Below, piece by piece: positions 1 to 10,834 of a stretch of DNA of 64,000 nt. The position numbers and the translations under genes were made by a program. The notes beneath the pieces were generated by a model. It was not told where the DNA came from. It was given only the letters and a program-made list of their open reading frames with translations, and searched no databases. Position 1 is the stretch's first letter. The number at the start of each line of letters is the position of its first letter. Origin of the DNA: Angelakisella massiliensis (GTDB lineage: Bacteria > Bacillota > Clostridia > Oscillospirales > Ruminococcaceae); NCBI RefSeq assembly GCF_900104675.1, contig NZ_LT629945.1:253001-317000 (forward strand), read 5' to 3'.

Positions 1-2469
<2,469 letters not shown>

Positions 2470-2527
2470 TTGATGATTCCTCTCTTTTTTATGATTTTGT
2501 GATTGCAGATGGAGGATCAGGCAATGG

Positions 2528-2765
2528 AACAACAAAAAGGCTTTCATCCCTGCCGCTGACGGCCAAAGGGACGAAAGCCTCGCTTCCGTGGTACCACCCA
2601 AATTGCGCCCCTGACAGAGCGCCGCTTTTGAGACTGTAACGGGTCCACCCGTGCCGTTCCTCACGGCAAGGCTCAGGGTTGGCTGACAAAGCGGCCGGCC
2701 AAAGGCTTTCAGCCATGGCCTTTTTCTCTGAATGCCGGTGTGCTTTGCTTCTTCCCTTCCACGCC
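2528..2765 (-). promoter_or_regulatory. T-box riboswitch leader of alaS
   Basis: On the minus strand the leader carries the T-box core GGGTGGTACCACGG at about 2587-2599. Its TGGT can pair with the ACCA end of uncharged tRNA-Ala. The core is followed by a terminator stem that would be alternative to the antiterminator. Upstream (2600-2765) is GC-rich, hairpin-forming sequence consistent with Stem I, but I could not place the specifier codon with certainty. By family knowledge, uncharged tRNA-Ala would favour read-through into alaS. Confidence 0.88.
2533..2581 (-). terminator. T-box intrinsic terminator
   Basis: The minus-strand arms AGGCTTTCGTCCCT and AGGGATGAAAGCCT form a long stem followed by TTTTTG. 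This is the termination conformation of the alaS T-box, ending about 60 nt before the alaS start. Confidence 0.88.
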
Positions 2766-2926
2766 TGATTCCATATCTATTGGTCATTATACTCTGAGGC
2801 TTTGCCACTGTCAAGGCGCATTTTGCCTCTTTTTCTTTCTCTCTGGGCCTTCCTTTTAGAGGCTTTGCCGTGTATAATGGGAAAGTAGAATTTTCTTATC
2901 TTGCTATAGAAAGGATTGAGCCTTCC

Positions 2927-3367
2927 ATGGCACTGAATCTTCGCTGTCAGAGCTGCGGCAAACGCTATGATTTTCAAAAGGATGAGATTTGTCCCCGTTG
3001 CGGCGCATTCAACAGTCCCAACGAGGATCAGCGCCAGGCCCTGGAAAAACAAATTCTTCAGGAACGCATCCGCCGGCAAGATGTACCGGACTGTACCCCC
3101 GAGTGTATGCCTGAGGGGTACGGCGGTCACAGCCACACCACTCGTCCCCGTACCGCCCAGCGGCAGTCCGGCAGCAATCAGTGGCAGTCCGCCCAGGCCC
3201 AGAAGGCCCGCCGGGCCCAGATCGCCCGGAAGGAGCGGGCGGAAAATGGGGGAAGCAAAAAGGGCTGCGGGTGCGCTGTGGTCATTCTGATTCTCCTGTT
3301 TTTCTGGATGCTGCCCATGCTTCTGGGTGCGCTGACCATGCTGTTTATTGATCTGGGGCTGTACTGA
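2927..3367 (+). CDS. zinc-ribbon, C-terminally anchored small membrane protein
   Basis: Hypothetical protein of 146 residues. The N-terminus holds a CxxC...CxxC zinc ribbon (RCQSCGKRY and ICPRCGAFN, residues 6-28). A charged, Gln/Arg/Ala-rich linker follows, then one hydrophobic segment near the C-terminus (VVILILLFFWMLPMLLG). The topology suggests a cytoplasmic zinc ribbon tethered to the membrane. The start is the ATG at 2927 behind AAAGGA. A consensus -10 TATAAT at 2873-2878 shows that an upstream in-frame start at 2870 would precede the transcript. The 3' end overlaps the convergent spoIIR by 23 bp. No function is assigned. Confidence 0.75.
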   Translation: MALNLRCQSCGKRYDFQKDEICPRCGAFNSPNEDQRQALEKQILQERIRRQDVPDCTPECMPEGYGGHSHTTRPRTAQRQSGSNQWQSAQAQKARRAQIARKERAENGGSKKGCGCAVVILILLFFWMLPMLLGALTMLFIDLGLY

Positions 3368-4013
3368 CCCCCGCTTTTTGGCTGTCCACTTCCACAGGGG
3401 TTTCTTCTCCGAAAAATCGGTCCCAGATGCCTTCCGCCGCCTCCACCACCGCGAAGGAAAGGCGGTATGGCTGCTGCTGGGACAGGTCCCGGATCTCCTG
3501 GGTCAGCTCCGGGTCGGGGTCTGCCGCCGCTCCCACACAAAGGGGCGGGAACATGACGCACCACCAGTTCTGCCCCTGTCCCTTTCCAATGGTCAGCCGC
3601 AGGGCGTCGTACTCCCCCGCCGGAAGGGTGACATCCTCATATACCCGGGTACCGAAGTACATATGGACCAGTTCCGCCTTTACCGGATCGCCGCAGCCAC
3701 GCTGTTTCAGGGTGGTTTCGGCGATCCGCTCTATTTCCCTGAGCTTCTCTGACGCCTGGAGCTCCGCCTGGGAGAGTGTGGAGGCCCCTTCAAAAAGCGT
3801 CTCGCTTTCCGCCAGCAAAGCGTCCCGGACCGCCAGCTTGTTCTGCTGATCCTGGTCACTGTCGGAGGCCGCCAGAATGTGAAGACGGAACACCTCCTGC
3901 CGGATCTGTCCGCACTCCTTCCAGAAGTCCCACAAAGGCAGCAGCAGTGCCGCCAGCATCAGTCCCAATATCAGCGCCCGGTCCAGACGTTCCGCCCGAT
4001 CCTTTTTTCTCAT
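3345..4013 (-). CDS. spoIIR: stage II sporulation protein R
   Basis: SpoIIR is made in the forespore and secreted to the intermembrane space, where it triggers SpoIIGA to process pro-sigma-E in the mother cell. The 222-residue protein has an N-terminal signal/anchor segment (LILGLMLAALLLPLWDF). It also has the family hallmarks RLHILAASDSDQDQQNKLAVRDAL and the PAGEYDALRLTIGKGQGQNWWCVMFPPLC region, split here only by position. Length is close to the roughly 220 residues usual for the family. I choose the ATG at 4011-4013. The upstream TTG at 4079 has no ribosome binding site and would place a terminator-like hairpin inside the gene. The 3' end overlaps the convergent zinc-ribbon gene. Confidence 0.9.
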   Translation of the reverse strand: MRKKDRAERLDRALILGLMLAALLLPLWDFWKECGQIRQEVFRLHILAASDSDQDQQNKLAVRDALLAESETLFEGASTLSQAELQASEKLREIERIAETTLKQRGCGDPVKAELVHMYFGTRVYEDVTLPAGEYDALRLTIGKGQGQNWWCVMFPPLCVGAAADPDPELTQEIRDLSQQQPYRLSFAVVEAAEGIWDRFFGEETPVEVDSQKAGVSTAPDQ

Positions 4014-4016
4014 ATC

Positions 4017-4066
4017 AAAAACCGTCCCTTCTTCGCTGTCTGAGAGAAGTATGGGACGGTTTTTTG
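4017..4066 (-). terminator. terminator-like hairpin between the DUF362 gene and spoIIR
   Basis: The arms at 4020-4028 and 4053-4061 (AACCGTCCC/GGGACGGTT) are followed on the minus strand by TTTTTG, a classic intrinsic terminator for the DUF362 gene ending at 4128. The 3' arm also contains the only AGAAGGG-like Shine-Dalgarno sequence in front of the spoIIR ATG, which lies just after the T-run. Confidence 0.75.
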
Positions 4067-4127
4067 GTTTGTATTCCAAAAAATCAATTTCTGGCCGGTG
4101 GACAAGATCCCCGGAGCTTTGCCGCCA

Positions 4128-5255
4128 TCATTTGACGATGCGGCGCACCGAAATAACATGGACCGGACACATCTCCTGGCAGCAGAAGCAGGAAATGCAG
4201 TTTTTCAGGTTGATATGGGCCTTTCCCTGACGAATCTCAATGGTATGAGGCGGACAGCTTTCAGCACATTTGCCGCAGCCGACGCACCGGCCCAGGTCTA
4301 TCTTGGGTGTGGGGCGCAGGATGCGGTCCATCAATGCCCGGGCGGGGCGGCGGAACACCGGCGGCAGCTTGGAGACAAAATCCAGGCTGATGCCCCGTGG
4401 CAGACGGAAGGGCTCCAGCTGGGGCATGGGGTCTCCCTCCAGGCGAATCTTCTCCGGGCAGACCAGTCCCCGCTCCAGCGCCTCTTTGAGCATGGGGACC
4501 GTATCCGGCTCCAGCCCCATGGCCTGAGCCACAGCCCAATCCTGGGCGTACAGGTCCCGTGCGGCAAAAAGGCATCCCATCTGCCGGGGAGTACCGCTGG
4601 AAGGCCCATCCCCCTCCATGGCCACAATGCCGTCCAGCACCGTCACCGCGGGAGCCACCAGCTCATCCAGATCCACCAGCATTCCGGCGAAAGCCTGCTG
4701 GTTGGGATAGCGGTAATGCAGCTCCGGCTTCTGCAGCCCCGGCACACAGCCGAAAAGATTCTTCATTCCGGCGGAAAGGGTGGTCATGCCGTGGGTCTTT
4801 ACCTTGGCCAGATTCACCACCAGATCCGCCTGGGCAATGGGGCGGATGAGATTGAAGCTTTTGCAGTATTTTCCCGCTTCCCGGCTTTTGGCCACCCAGG
4901 TGACATCGGTATTCAGCTTGATCCGGTCCTCCAGCCGCCGCAGGCCGCAGGTCTGATAGATTCCCTTTAAAAGCCCTTCGGTATACAGTCCTCCGGGGCT
5001 GTCCGCCAGGGTGATGTCTGTAATTCCCCGGGCGAGGAACCAGTCCGCTGCCGCTTCCACCACCATGGGGTGGGTGGTCACTGCCTGTTCCGGCTTTCTG
5101 GCCGCCAGAAGATTGGGCTTGAAAACCACCTTCATCCCGGGACGAAGAAGCTCCTCCACCCCCAACAAGGCAAACTGTCTGTCAATGGCTTTTCTGAGCA
5201 TGGCGGGATCATATTTTTCCACCCGGCTGACTGTGACAAGGCCGCTGTATTCCAT
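4128..5255 (-). CDS. DUF362 protein with C-terminal 2[4Fe-4S] ferredoxin domain
   Basis: Iron-sulfur protein of 375 residues. Residues 1 to about 310 match the DUF362 family (KVVFKPNLL, VNLAKVKTHGMTTLSAGMKN, FGCVPG). The C-terminus carries two 4Fe-4S motifs, CVGCGKCAESCPPHTI and CISCFCCQEMCPVHVI. An electron-transfer or redox role is likely, but the substrate is unknown for most of this family. The start is the ATG at 5253-5255 with GGGAGGAAATCC in front; the in-frame start at 5300 has no comparable site. It lies on the same strand as the aminotransferase upstream, with a gap of about 110 bp. Confidence 0.88.
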   Translation of the reverse strand: MEYSGLVTVSRVEKYDPAMLRKAIDRQFALLGVEELLRPGMKVVFKPNLLAARKPEQAVTTHPMVVEAAADWFLARGITDITLADSPGGLYTEGLLKGIYQTCGLRRLEDRIKLNTDVTWVAKSREAGKYCKSFNLIRPIAQADLVVNLAKVKTHGMTTLSAGMKNLFGCVPGLQKPELHYRYPNQQAFAGMLVDLDELVAPAVTVLDGIVAMEGDGPSSGTPRQMGCLFAARDLYAQDWAVAQAMGLEPDTVPMLKEALERGLVCPEKIRLEGDPMPQLEPFRLPRGISLDFVSKLPPVFRRPARALMDRILRPTPKIDLGRCVGCGKCAESCPPHTIEIRQGKAHINLKNCISCFCCQEMCPVHVISVRRIVK

Positions 5256-5368
5256 GGATTTCCTCCCTGATATGGTAATGCATTGGGTAAGCTTTTCCAA
5301 AACTCCCCCAGTCGGGGGCAGGCAAAAGCCCGGAGGATCGGCGACACCGCTCCTTCGGGCTGAAGATC

Positions 5369-6547
5369 TTATTCTTTGGGCAGTACACCCAATTCGCCCA
5401 GATAAGTCTCGATCCGGCGGAGAGCCTCCACCAGATGCTCCACCGAGTAGGAATAAGAGATGCGGACATAGCCCTCGCCGCTTTCGCCGAAGGCGCTGCC
5501 GGGGATGACCGCCACCTTCTGGGAACGGAGCAAACCCTCACAGAAGTCCTCCGAGGTCATGCCGGTGATCTTGATGGAGGGGAACACATAAAAGGCCCCC
5601 TGGGGATCAAAACAGGTCAGCCCCATTTTATTGAGGCTGTTGACCAGCAGCCCCCGGCGCATTCCAAATTGGATGGCCATCCGCTGGATCTCATCATCAC
5701 AGCTGCGCATCGCCTCAATGGCGGCATACTGGCTGGTAGTGGGGGCGCACATGATGGCAAACTGATGGAGTTTGAGCATCTGAGCCATAATCTCCTTGGG
5801 GCCCACGGCATAGCCCAGCCGCCAGCCGGTCATGGCGTAAGCCTTGGAGAAGCCGTTGACCACCACCGTCCGCTCCTTCATGCCGGGAAGGGAGGCGATG
5901 GAGACATGGCGTCCCTCATAGGTCAGCTCCGCGTAAATCTCATCGGAAAGGACGATAATATCCGTTTCCCGCAGCACCTCAGCGATCCCCTCCAGATCCT
6001 GCCGGTTCATAATGGCGCCGGTGGGATTGTTGGGGAAGGGGAAAACCAGCATCTTGGTTTTGGGGGTGATGGCTGCCCGCAGCGCCTCCGGGGTCAGCTT
6101 GAACTGATCCTCCGCCCGGGTGGCCAGAGGCACCGGGACCCCGCCCACCAGACGGGCAATGGGATCGTAAGCCACAAAACAGGGCTCAGGGATCAGCACC
6201 TCATCCCCTGGATTGATCAGCGCCCGGGTACACAGGTCGATGGCCTCGGAGCCGCCCACCGTCACCAGCACCTGGCTGCTTTCATAATTCAGATCGAACC
6301 GGCGGTGGAGATAACGGGCGATCTCCTCCCGCAGCTCCGCCAGGCCCGCGTTGGCGGTGTACCAGGTATAGCCCTTTTCCAGCGACTGGATACCTGCCCG
6401 GCGGATGGCATAGGGGGTGCGGAAGTCCGGCTCTCCCACGCCCAGAGAGATCACACCCTCCATGGCATTGGCCAGATCGAAAAATTTTCGGATACCGGAA
6501 GGTTTTAATTGCTGCACACAGGAGGATAAAATTTTGCTGTAATCCAT
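5369..6547 (-). CDS. class I/II pyridoxal-phosphate aminotransferase
   Basis: Fold-type I aminotransferase of 392 residues. Visible landmarks are NNPTG (173-177), SDEIY (201-205), the PLP lysine K235 in NGFSKAYAMTGWRLGY, and a C-terminal YVRISYS carrying the carboxylate-binding arginine. This subgroup usually acts on aromatic or aspartate-like amino acids, but the substrate cannot be read from sequence. The ATG overlaps the stop of the upstream Lrp-type regulator by one base (TGATG), so the two are translationally coupled. The regulator plausibly controls this enzyme. Confidence 0.93.
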   Translation of the reverse strand: MDYSKILSSCVQQLKPSGIRKFFDLANAMEGVISLGVGEPDFRTPYAIRRAGIQSLEKGYTWYTANAGLAELREEIARYLHRRFDLNYESSQVLVTVGGSEAIDLCTRALINPGDEVLIPEPCFVAYDPIARLVGGVPVPLATRAEDQFKLTPEALRAAITPKTKMLVFPFPNNPTGAIMNRQDLEGIAEVLRETDIIVLSDEIYAELTYEGRHVSIASLPGMKERTVVVNGFSKAYAMTGWRLGYAVGPKEIMAQMLKLHQFAIMCAPTTSQYAAIEAMRSCDDEIQRMAIQFGMRRGLLVNSLNKMGLTCFDPQGAFYVFPSIKITGMTSEDFCEGLLRSQKVAVIPGSAFGESGEGYVRISYSYSVEHLVEALRRIETYLGELGVLPKE

Positions 6548-7026
6548 CAGAAGGTGACCTCCCTCATATCCTGATCGGTATCTACCGTCACCACGCCCTG
6601 CTCCTTATATTTTTTCAGTACAAAGTGGGTGGCGGTGGACTGGACCGACTCCAGGGGAGCCAGCCGGTGGGCCACAAACAGCGCCACGTCCTTGAAGGTT
6701 TTTCCCGCCACTTCCAGGGCCAGATCATAACCGCCGCTCATCAGGTAAACCTCCTGCACCTCATCAAACTGAGCAATGGTGCCGGCGATCTCATCAAAGC
6801 CCATGCCGCTCTTGGGGGTTACCTTCAGCTCAATACGGGCCAGACACAGGGAACGGTCCGTCTTGTCCCAATCCACAATGGCCTTATAGCCCTTGATGAT
6901 TCCCTCCCGCTGGAGCCGGTCGATCTCCTGTGCCACCTCCACTGTGGTCTTTCCGGTCATGGCGGCCAGTTGTTCATTGGTCAGGCGGGCATTGTCCGCC
7001 AGAATTTGCAGGATGGTATTCATCAT
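6547..7026 (-). CDS. Lrp/AsnC family transcriptional regulator
   Basis: Regulator of 159 residues with an N-terminal winged helix (ILADNARLTNEQLAAMTGKTTVEVAQEIDRL, beginning near residue 8) and a C-terminal RAM/AsnC ligand-binding domain (from about residue 60, including MSGGYDLALEV). It forms a two-gene unit with the overlapping aminotransferase, which suggests amino-acid-responsive control. The ATG at 7026 follows GAGAGGAG. It is somewhat longer at the C-terminus than classic Lrp because of a short acidic tail. Confidence 0.92.
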   Translation of the reverse strand: MMNTILQILADNARLTNEQLAAMTGKTTVEVAQEIDRLQREGIIKGYKAIVDWDKTDRSLCLARIELKVTPKSGMGFDEIAGTIAQFDEVQEVYLMSGGYDLALEVAGKTFKDVALFVAHRLAPLESVQSTATHFVLKKYKEQGVVTVDTDQDMREVTF

Positions 7027-7041
7027 AAAACACTCCTCTCT

Positions 7042-7070
7042 TTAATCAAAGGGCGGTCAAGCCGCCCCTA
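7042..7070 (-). terminator. small GC hairpin, possible terminator of the PHP gene
   Basis: GGGCGG at 7051-7056 pairs with CCGCCC at 7062-7067, followed on the minus strand by TTTGATT. It lies about 140 bp beyond the stop of the PHP gene and just upstream of the Lrp start. The T-run is weak. Confidence 0.4.
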
Positions 7071-7205
7071 AAATCACCACGATAGATCTCTGCCGAAGTT
7101 CCGGCCCTTCAATCGCCCTGTTGCCCCCGCTTTGACCCTTTGCCGGCAGCGACGCCTCCGCTCTTTTGAACGGATGCAAAATTTTCCCATCCGACAGCTG
7201 ATGTT

Positions 7206-8021
7206 TTACAGGATCCTCAGCATCACCGGCTTGCGCTGGCTGTAAAAGGTGAAGTAACGGAAGCCCACCTCCAAAAGCAGGTCCATAGCCAAATCAAAAT
7301 CCGCCGCCAGATGATCGGCGCTGTGGGCGTCGCTGCCCAACGTGACCAGCTCGCCTCCCAGCTCCCGATACCACCGCAGCACAGATCTCTCCGGAACAGG
7401 TTTTCCCAATCCCGCCCGAAGGCCGAAGGTGTTCACCTCCAGCCCTTTTCCGTCAGCGATCAATTGGCGGAGAATGGCGTCCACCATCTCTTTGCAGCAG
7501 TCCTCCTGTACAGGAATGCGGTATTTGCCCCAGATAAACCGTTCCGGATAACCCAGGTGAGCAAGCACATCAAACTGTCCCCACAGAACCATGTCATACT
7601 GGGCCTGATAATACTGCTCCAGCACTTTGGAAACCACCACCGCCGGATCGTTGAAATCCACCCTGGACAGGGGCTTGCCTTTTTCCAGGCTGTGGACCGA
7701 TCCCAGCACCACGTCATAGGATGTCAGCCCCAGAGCCTGACTGGCTGCGGCGGGATAAAGATGTCCCTGTGCCAGTTCCACTCCCCTTGTCAGCCGCACA
7801 GACCGCCCAAAGGTAGCCTGCGCTACACCGATTTCAAAAATGGATTGGCGCAGCCGCGTTTCATATTGCTCCTCCGCAGCCACATCGCATTCAAAATGGT
7901 CGGTGACGGCAAAACCCATCACACCCTTTTCCAATGCCTTTTCACAAAGATAGGTGACGGAATGACAGCCGTCTGGGGAGTTGTCGCTATGTACATGGCT
8001 ATCAAAAATGTTCAGTTTCAT
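7206..8021 (-). CDS. PHP-domain phosphoesterase (histidinol-phosphatase type)
   Basis: Metal-dependent phosphoesterase of 271 residues in the PHP superfamily. Metal ligands are visible in DSHVHSD (H9, H11), TDHFE, GSVHS and GSDAHSAD. The length and motif order fit HisK-type histidinol-phosphate phosphatases, but no other histidine biosynthesis gene is nearby, so the substrate is open. The start is the ATG at 8019-8021, behind GGAAGGAGC. The longer frame reaching 8378 is low-complexity and looks spurious. It is divergent from nadE across about 440 bp. Confidence 0.85.
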   Translation of the reverse strand: MKLNIFDSHVHSDNSPDGCHSVTYLCEKALEKGVMGFAVTDHFECDVAAEEQYETRLRQSIFEIGVAQATFGRSVRLTRGVELAQGHLYPAAASQALGLTSYDVVLGSVHSLEKGKPLSRVDFNDPAVVVSKVLEQYYQAQYDMVLWGQFDVLAHLGYPERFIWGKYRIPVQEDCCKEMVDAILRQLIADGKGLEVNTFGLRAGLGKPVPERSVLRWYRELGGELVTLGSDAHSADHLAADFDLAMDLLLEVGFRYFTFYSQRKPVMLRIL

Positions 8022-8459
8022 TGGTATGTGCTCCTTCCCCGCTGTCCTTTGTGCCGATAATGGTATCATTCTAGCATTTTCCACCCCAAAAGTACAGCCC
8101 ATAACATCAGGAAAACGCTTTGCGAAGGGGAGGAAAAAATGGATTTTTCCAAATTCCGCTCCCATTGCCCCCCAAAAACAAACCACCTCTTCCCCCATCG
8201 GCAGGCAGGACTGTCCCACCCAAAACTTTCTGTTTTTTCTGCCGTCTTTTTCCATGTGGGGCAAAGGCTGCGGGGCAACTTTTTCTTTCCCTCTCCTCTT
8301 TACAAAGTGTGATATAATAAAAGGTATGACAATAACCTGTGGGACAGCCGCCGGACGGCCCTGTTTTCGGTTGTCCACCGGATCAGCCGGGACCTCTTGG
8401 ACCTCTTGACAGAAAAGGAACCTGAGGTCTCACCATCCCCTAAGGAGGTCGAAACAGCT
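8022..8459. promoter_or_regulatory. divergent intergenic region between the PHP gene and nadE
   Basis: This 438-bp stretch shows no convincing gene. It contains a consensus -10 TATAAT (plus strand, 8313-8318), about 140 bp before the nadE ATG, without a clear -35. Pyrimidine-rich sequence lies on the PHP side. An AAGGAGG ribosome binding site is at 8442-8448. Confidence 0.5.
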
Positions 8460-10277
8460 ATGATTTCTCTCATTCGTGTAGCCGCCGCCGTCAATAAAGT
8501 GGTTCCCGCCGACAGCGACGGCTGTTTGAAAAATTTATGGGAATGTGTGGATTGCCTCAAAGAGGACAACCCGGACATCATCGTTTTCCCCACCCTGTCC
8601 CTGTCGGGCCGGGGCTGCGGCAGTCTGTTCCGCAGCGCGGTGCTGCTGGAAGGATGCCGCAAAGCTCTTGAAAACCTGTGCATTCTCTCCAGAGAGCTGG
8701 AATCCTACCTGGTGGTGGGATTGCCTTTGGAGGATGGAGGCCGTCCCGTGTCGGTGACAGCGGTTCTCCACAGCGGAGAGGTACGGGGGCTGATCCCCTC
8801 CTTCGACGCCCCTCCGGAAATGGATTTTTCCCAGTTTTCCCACCGCATCCTGCCGGTGGATACCGTGTTCCGCTGCGGCAACCTTTCCTTTTCTGTGCTT
8901 CCCGGGGACGTAAGCAAGCTTTCCCGGCGGATGCATTTGCTGGAGGGCACCGGCTGTGATCTTGTGCTGGTCCCCTCCTATGAGCCGGCCAGCTGCGGCA
9001 GCATGGCTCTGGGCCGGGATGTGGCCCGGCAGGTATCCAGGGACCATGGCGTGGCAGTGGCGGTAGCCAACGGCGGAGCCGGGGATTCCTCCTCGCCCTA
9101 TCTGTACCGGGGCTGGTGCGGCGTATGGGAATGCGGCACCGAGCTGTGCGGGGAGCAGTGCCAGGGAGACAGCGCCTTCTGTCTGTGTGATGTGGACAGC
9201 GACATCATCCATTCTCAAAAGGCCTCCAAGGCTTACCGGGACCCGGTCTTTTCCGCTTATGGAGGACTGAAGCGGGGCCTGCTGCGGCGGGTGGCCCGCA
9301 ATCCCTTCCTTACCGGCCGGGACAGCGGCGCTATGATGGAGCTGTTCGATCTCCAGGTGCGCTCCCTGGCGGACCGCCTCACTTCCACCGGGATGACCCG
9401 GCTGGTGCTGGGGGTATCCGGGGGGCTGGATTCCACTCTGGCGGCGCTGGTGTGCGCCAAAGCCCTGGCCCTGTGCAAATTGCCCCCTGAGTGCCTCATC
9501 GGCGTCACCATGCCCGGCTTTGGCACCACAGAACGGACCAAAGGCAATGGAGCGGCCTTGTTGGAGGGTTTGGGGGCCCGGATCCTGGAGATCCCCATCG
9601 GGGATGCCTGCAGGCAGCATTTCCAGGATATCGGCCTTAATGATGAGGATCGGGGCGCTGCCTATGAAAACGCTCAGGCCCGGGAGCGGACCCAGATCCT
9701 GATGGATATCGGAAACATGGAGAACGCCCTGGTGGTAGGCACCGGAGACCTTTCGGAGGCGGCTCTGGGCTGGTGCACCTACGGTGGGGATCATCTGGCG
9801 GGATACAATGTCAACATCTGCCTGACCAAAGGGATGGTCCGCAAGCTGTGCAGCGTTCTGGCCGCCAACGGAGTGTTTCCCCAGCTGACAGGCATCCTGC
9901 GGGATATCATCAACACCCCCATCAGTCCGGAGCTGCTGCCTCCTGACGAAAACGGGGAGATGGTACAGCGTTCGGAGGACATCCTGGGGCCCTATGAGCT
10001 TCATGACTTTTTCCTTTATTATCTGATCCGTTACTCCATGCGCCCCTCCAAGATCTACCACTATGCCTGCATCGCCTTTTCCGGCAGCTATAAGCCGGAA
10101 TATCTCAAGGACCGGCTGGCCTTTTTCCTCAGACGGTTCTGCTCCTCCCAGTTCAAGCGGAGTGTGGAAACCAGCAGCGCCGCCATTGACTGGCCCAACC
10201 TGTGCGGTGTCGGCTTTACCATGCCCTCCGATCTGCGGGCAGACGCCCTGCTGCGGGAGCTGGACAGTGGAGAATGA
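8460..10277 (+). CDS. nadE: NAD(+) synthetase with degenerate glutaminase domain
   Basis: Two-domain NAD synthetase of 605 residues. Residues 1 to about 265 have the nitrilase-like glutaminase fold, and residues about 290-605 form the ATP-dependent NAD synthetase, with its PP-loop SGGLDST at 320-326. The last step of NAD biosynthesis is amidation of deamido-NAD. The usual glutaminase triad seems to be absent. The Glu of FPEL is Thr45 (IIVFPTLSLSG), the Lys of VPK is Ser114 (GLIPSFDAP), and the Cys of ICED falls at Pro148/Gly149 (FSVLPGD). This suggests an ammonia-dependent enzyme, or ammonia supplied by another protein. The ATG at 8460 follows AAGGAGG at 8442-8448. Confidence 0.93.
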   Translation: MISLIRVAAAVNKVVPADSDGCLKNLWECVDCLKEDNPDIIVFPTLSLSGRGCGSLFRSAVLLEGCRKALENLCILSRELESYLVVGLPLEDGGRPVSVTAVLHSGEVRGLIPSFDAPPEMDFSQFSHRILPVDTVFRCGNLSFSVLPGDVSKLSRRMHLLEGTGCDLVLVPSYEPASCGSMALGRDVARQVSRDHGVAVAVANGGAGDSSSPYLYRGWCGVWECGTELCGEQCQGDSAFCLCDVDSDIIHSQKASKAYRDPVFSAYGGLKRGLLRRVARNPFLTGRDSGAMMELFDLQVRSLADRLTSTGMTRLVLGVSGGLDSTLAALVCAKALALCKLPPECLIGVTMPGFGTTERTKGNGAALLEGLGARILEIPIGDACRQHFQDIGLNDEDRGAAYENAQARERTQILMDIGNMENALVVGTGDLSEAALGWCTYGGDHLAGYNVNICLTKGMVRKLCSVLAANGVFPQLTGILRDIINTPISPELLPPDENGEMVQRSEDILGPYELHDFFLYYLIRYSMRPSKIYHYACIAFSGSYKPEYLKDRLAFFLRRFCSSQFKRSVETSSAAIDWPNLCGVGFTMPSDLRADALLRELDSGE

Positions 10278-10370
10278 GGTTTTTTGAGCGTGGCCGCGCC
10301 AATGTTTCGGACTTTGTCACTTTTCATATAAATGCGTTTTGTTGGGAATTTGTTTCCGTCAGATTTCGTC

Positions 10371-10408
10371 TTGTAAAATTTCTCGAATAGGTATATGATG
10401 AATCATAT
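10371..10408 (+). promoter_or_regulatory. promoter of the V-ATPase operon with dyad at the -10
   Basis: TTGTAA at 10371-10376, a 17-bp spacer, and TATGAT at 10394-10399 form a plausible sigma-A promoter about 115 bp before the first ATPase gene. The dyad ATATGAT-GA-ATCATAT at 10393-10408 overlaps the -10 and could be an operator. The regulator is unknown. Confidence 0.55.
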
Positions 10409-10512
10409 TCAAAGCGTATGGCACAGTTGTTATAGCGGCTATGTCTTTTCCTCTCTTTTCCGCCGCACAGAAAAGGAGAGAGCGCTGCAAAGACGGTGCG
10501 GAGAAAGGTCGA

Positions 10513-10830
10513 ATGAGTATGGATAAGATCCTGAACCGCCTGGTGGAAGCGGACCGCAAGGCCTCCGCCCTGGTGGAGGAAGCGGAGGAATATCTGGATT
10601 CCACTGTTTCCAACATGGACCGGGAGGTAGAGGAGTTCAAAAAGGGCTATGAGGAGAAAGCAGTCCATCGGATCGGCATCATCCGGGACGAGGAAGACAA
10701 AGCTTCCATGGAATCCCTGGCGGACATCTCCAAACGGTATGAATCCCTGATGTCCAACATGGAGCAGGTGTATGAAAAGAACCATGTCCAGTGGGAGCAG
10801 GAACTGTTCAACAGATGTGTAGGCAGGTGA
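10513..10830 (+). CDS. V-type ATPase H/G-like stator subunit
   Basis: Highly charged, helical protein of 105 residues (EADRKASALVEEAEEYLDS...) that is probably one long coiled coil. It is the first gene of the V-ATPase operon, the place where clostridial operons often encode the small G/H-type peripheral stalk protein that pairs with subunit E. The assignment rests on position and coiled-coil character, as family sequence conservation is weak. The start is the ATG at 10513 behind AAAGG. Its stop is 4 bp before subunit C. Confidence 0.7.
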   Translation: MSMDKILNRLVEADRKASALVEEAEEYLDSTVSNMDREVEEFKKGYEEKAVHRIGIIRDEEDKASMESLADISKRYESLMSNMEQVYEKNHVQWEQELFNRCVGR

Positions 10831-10834
10831 GGAA

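Noticed and set aside
7206-8378. N-terminal extension of the PHP gene to 8378
   Set aside because: The extra 119 residues are Lys/Gly/Phe-rich and unlike PHP proteins. The ATG at 8021 has a strong ribosome binding site.
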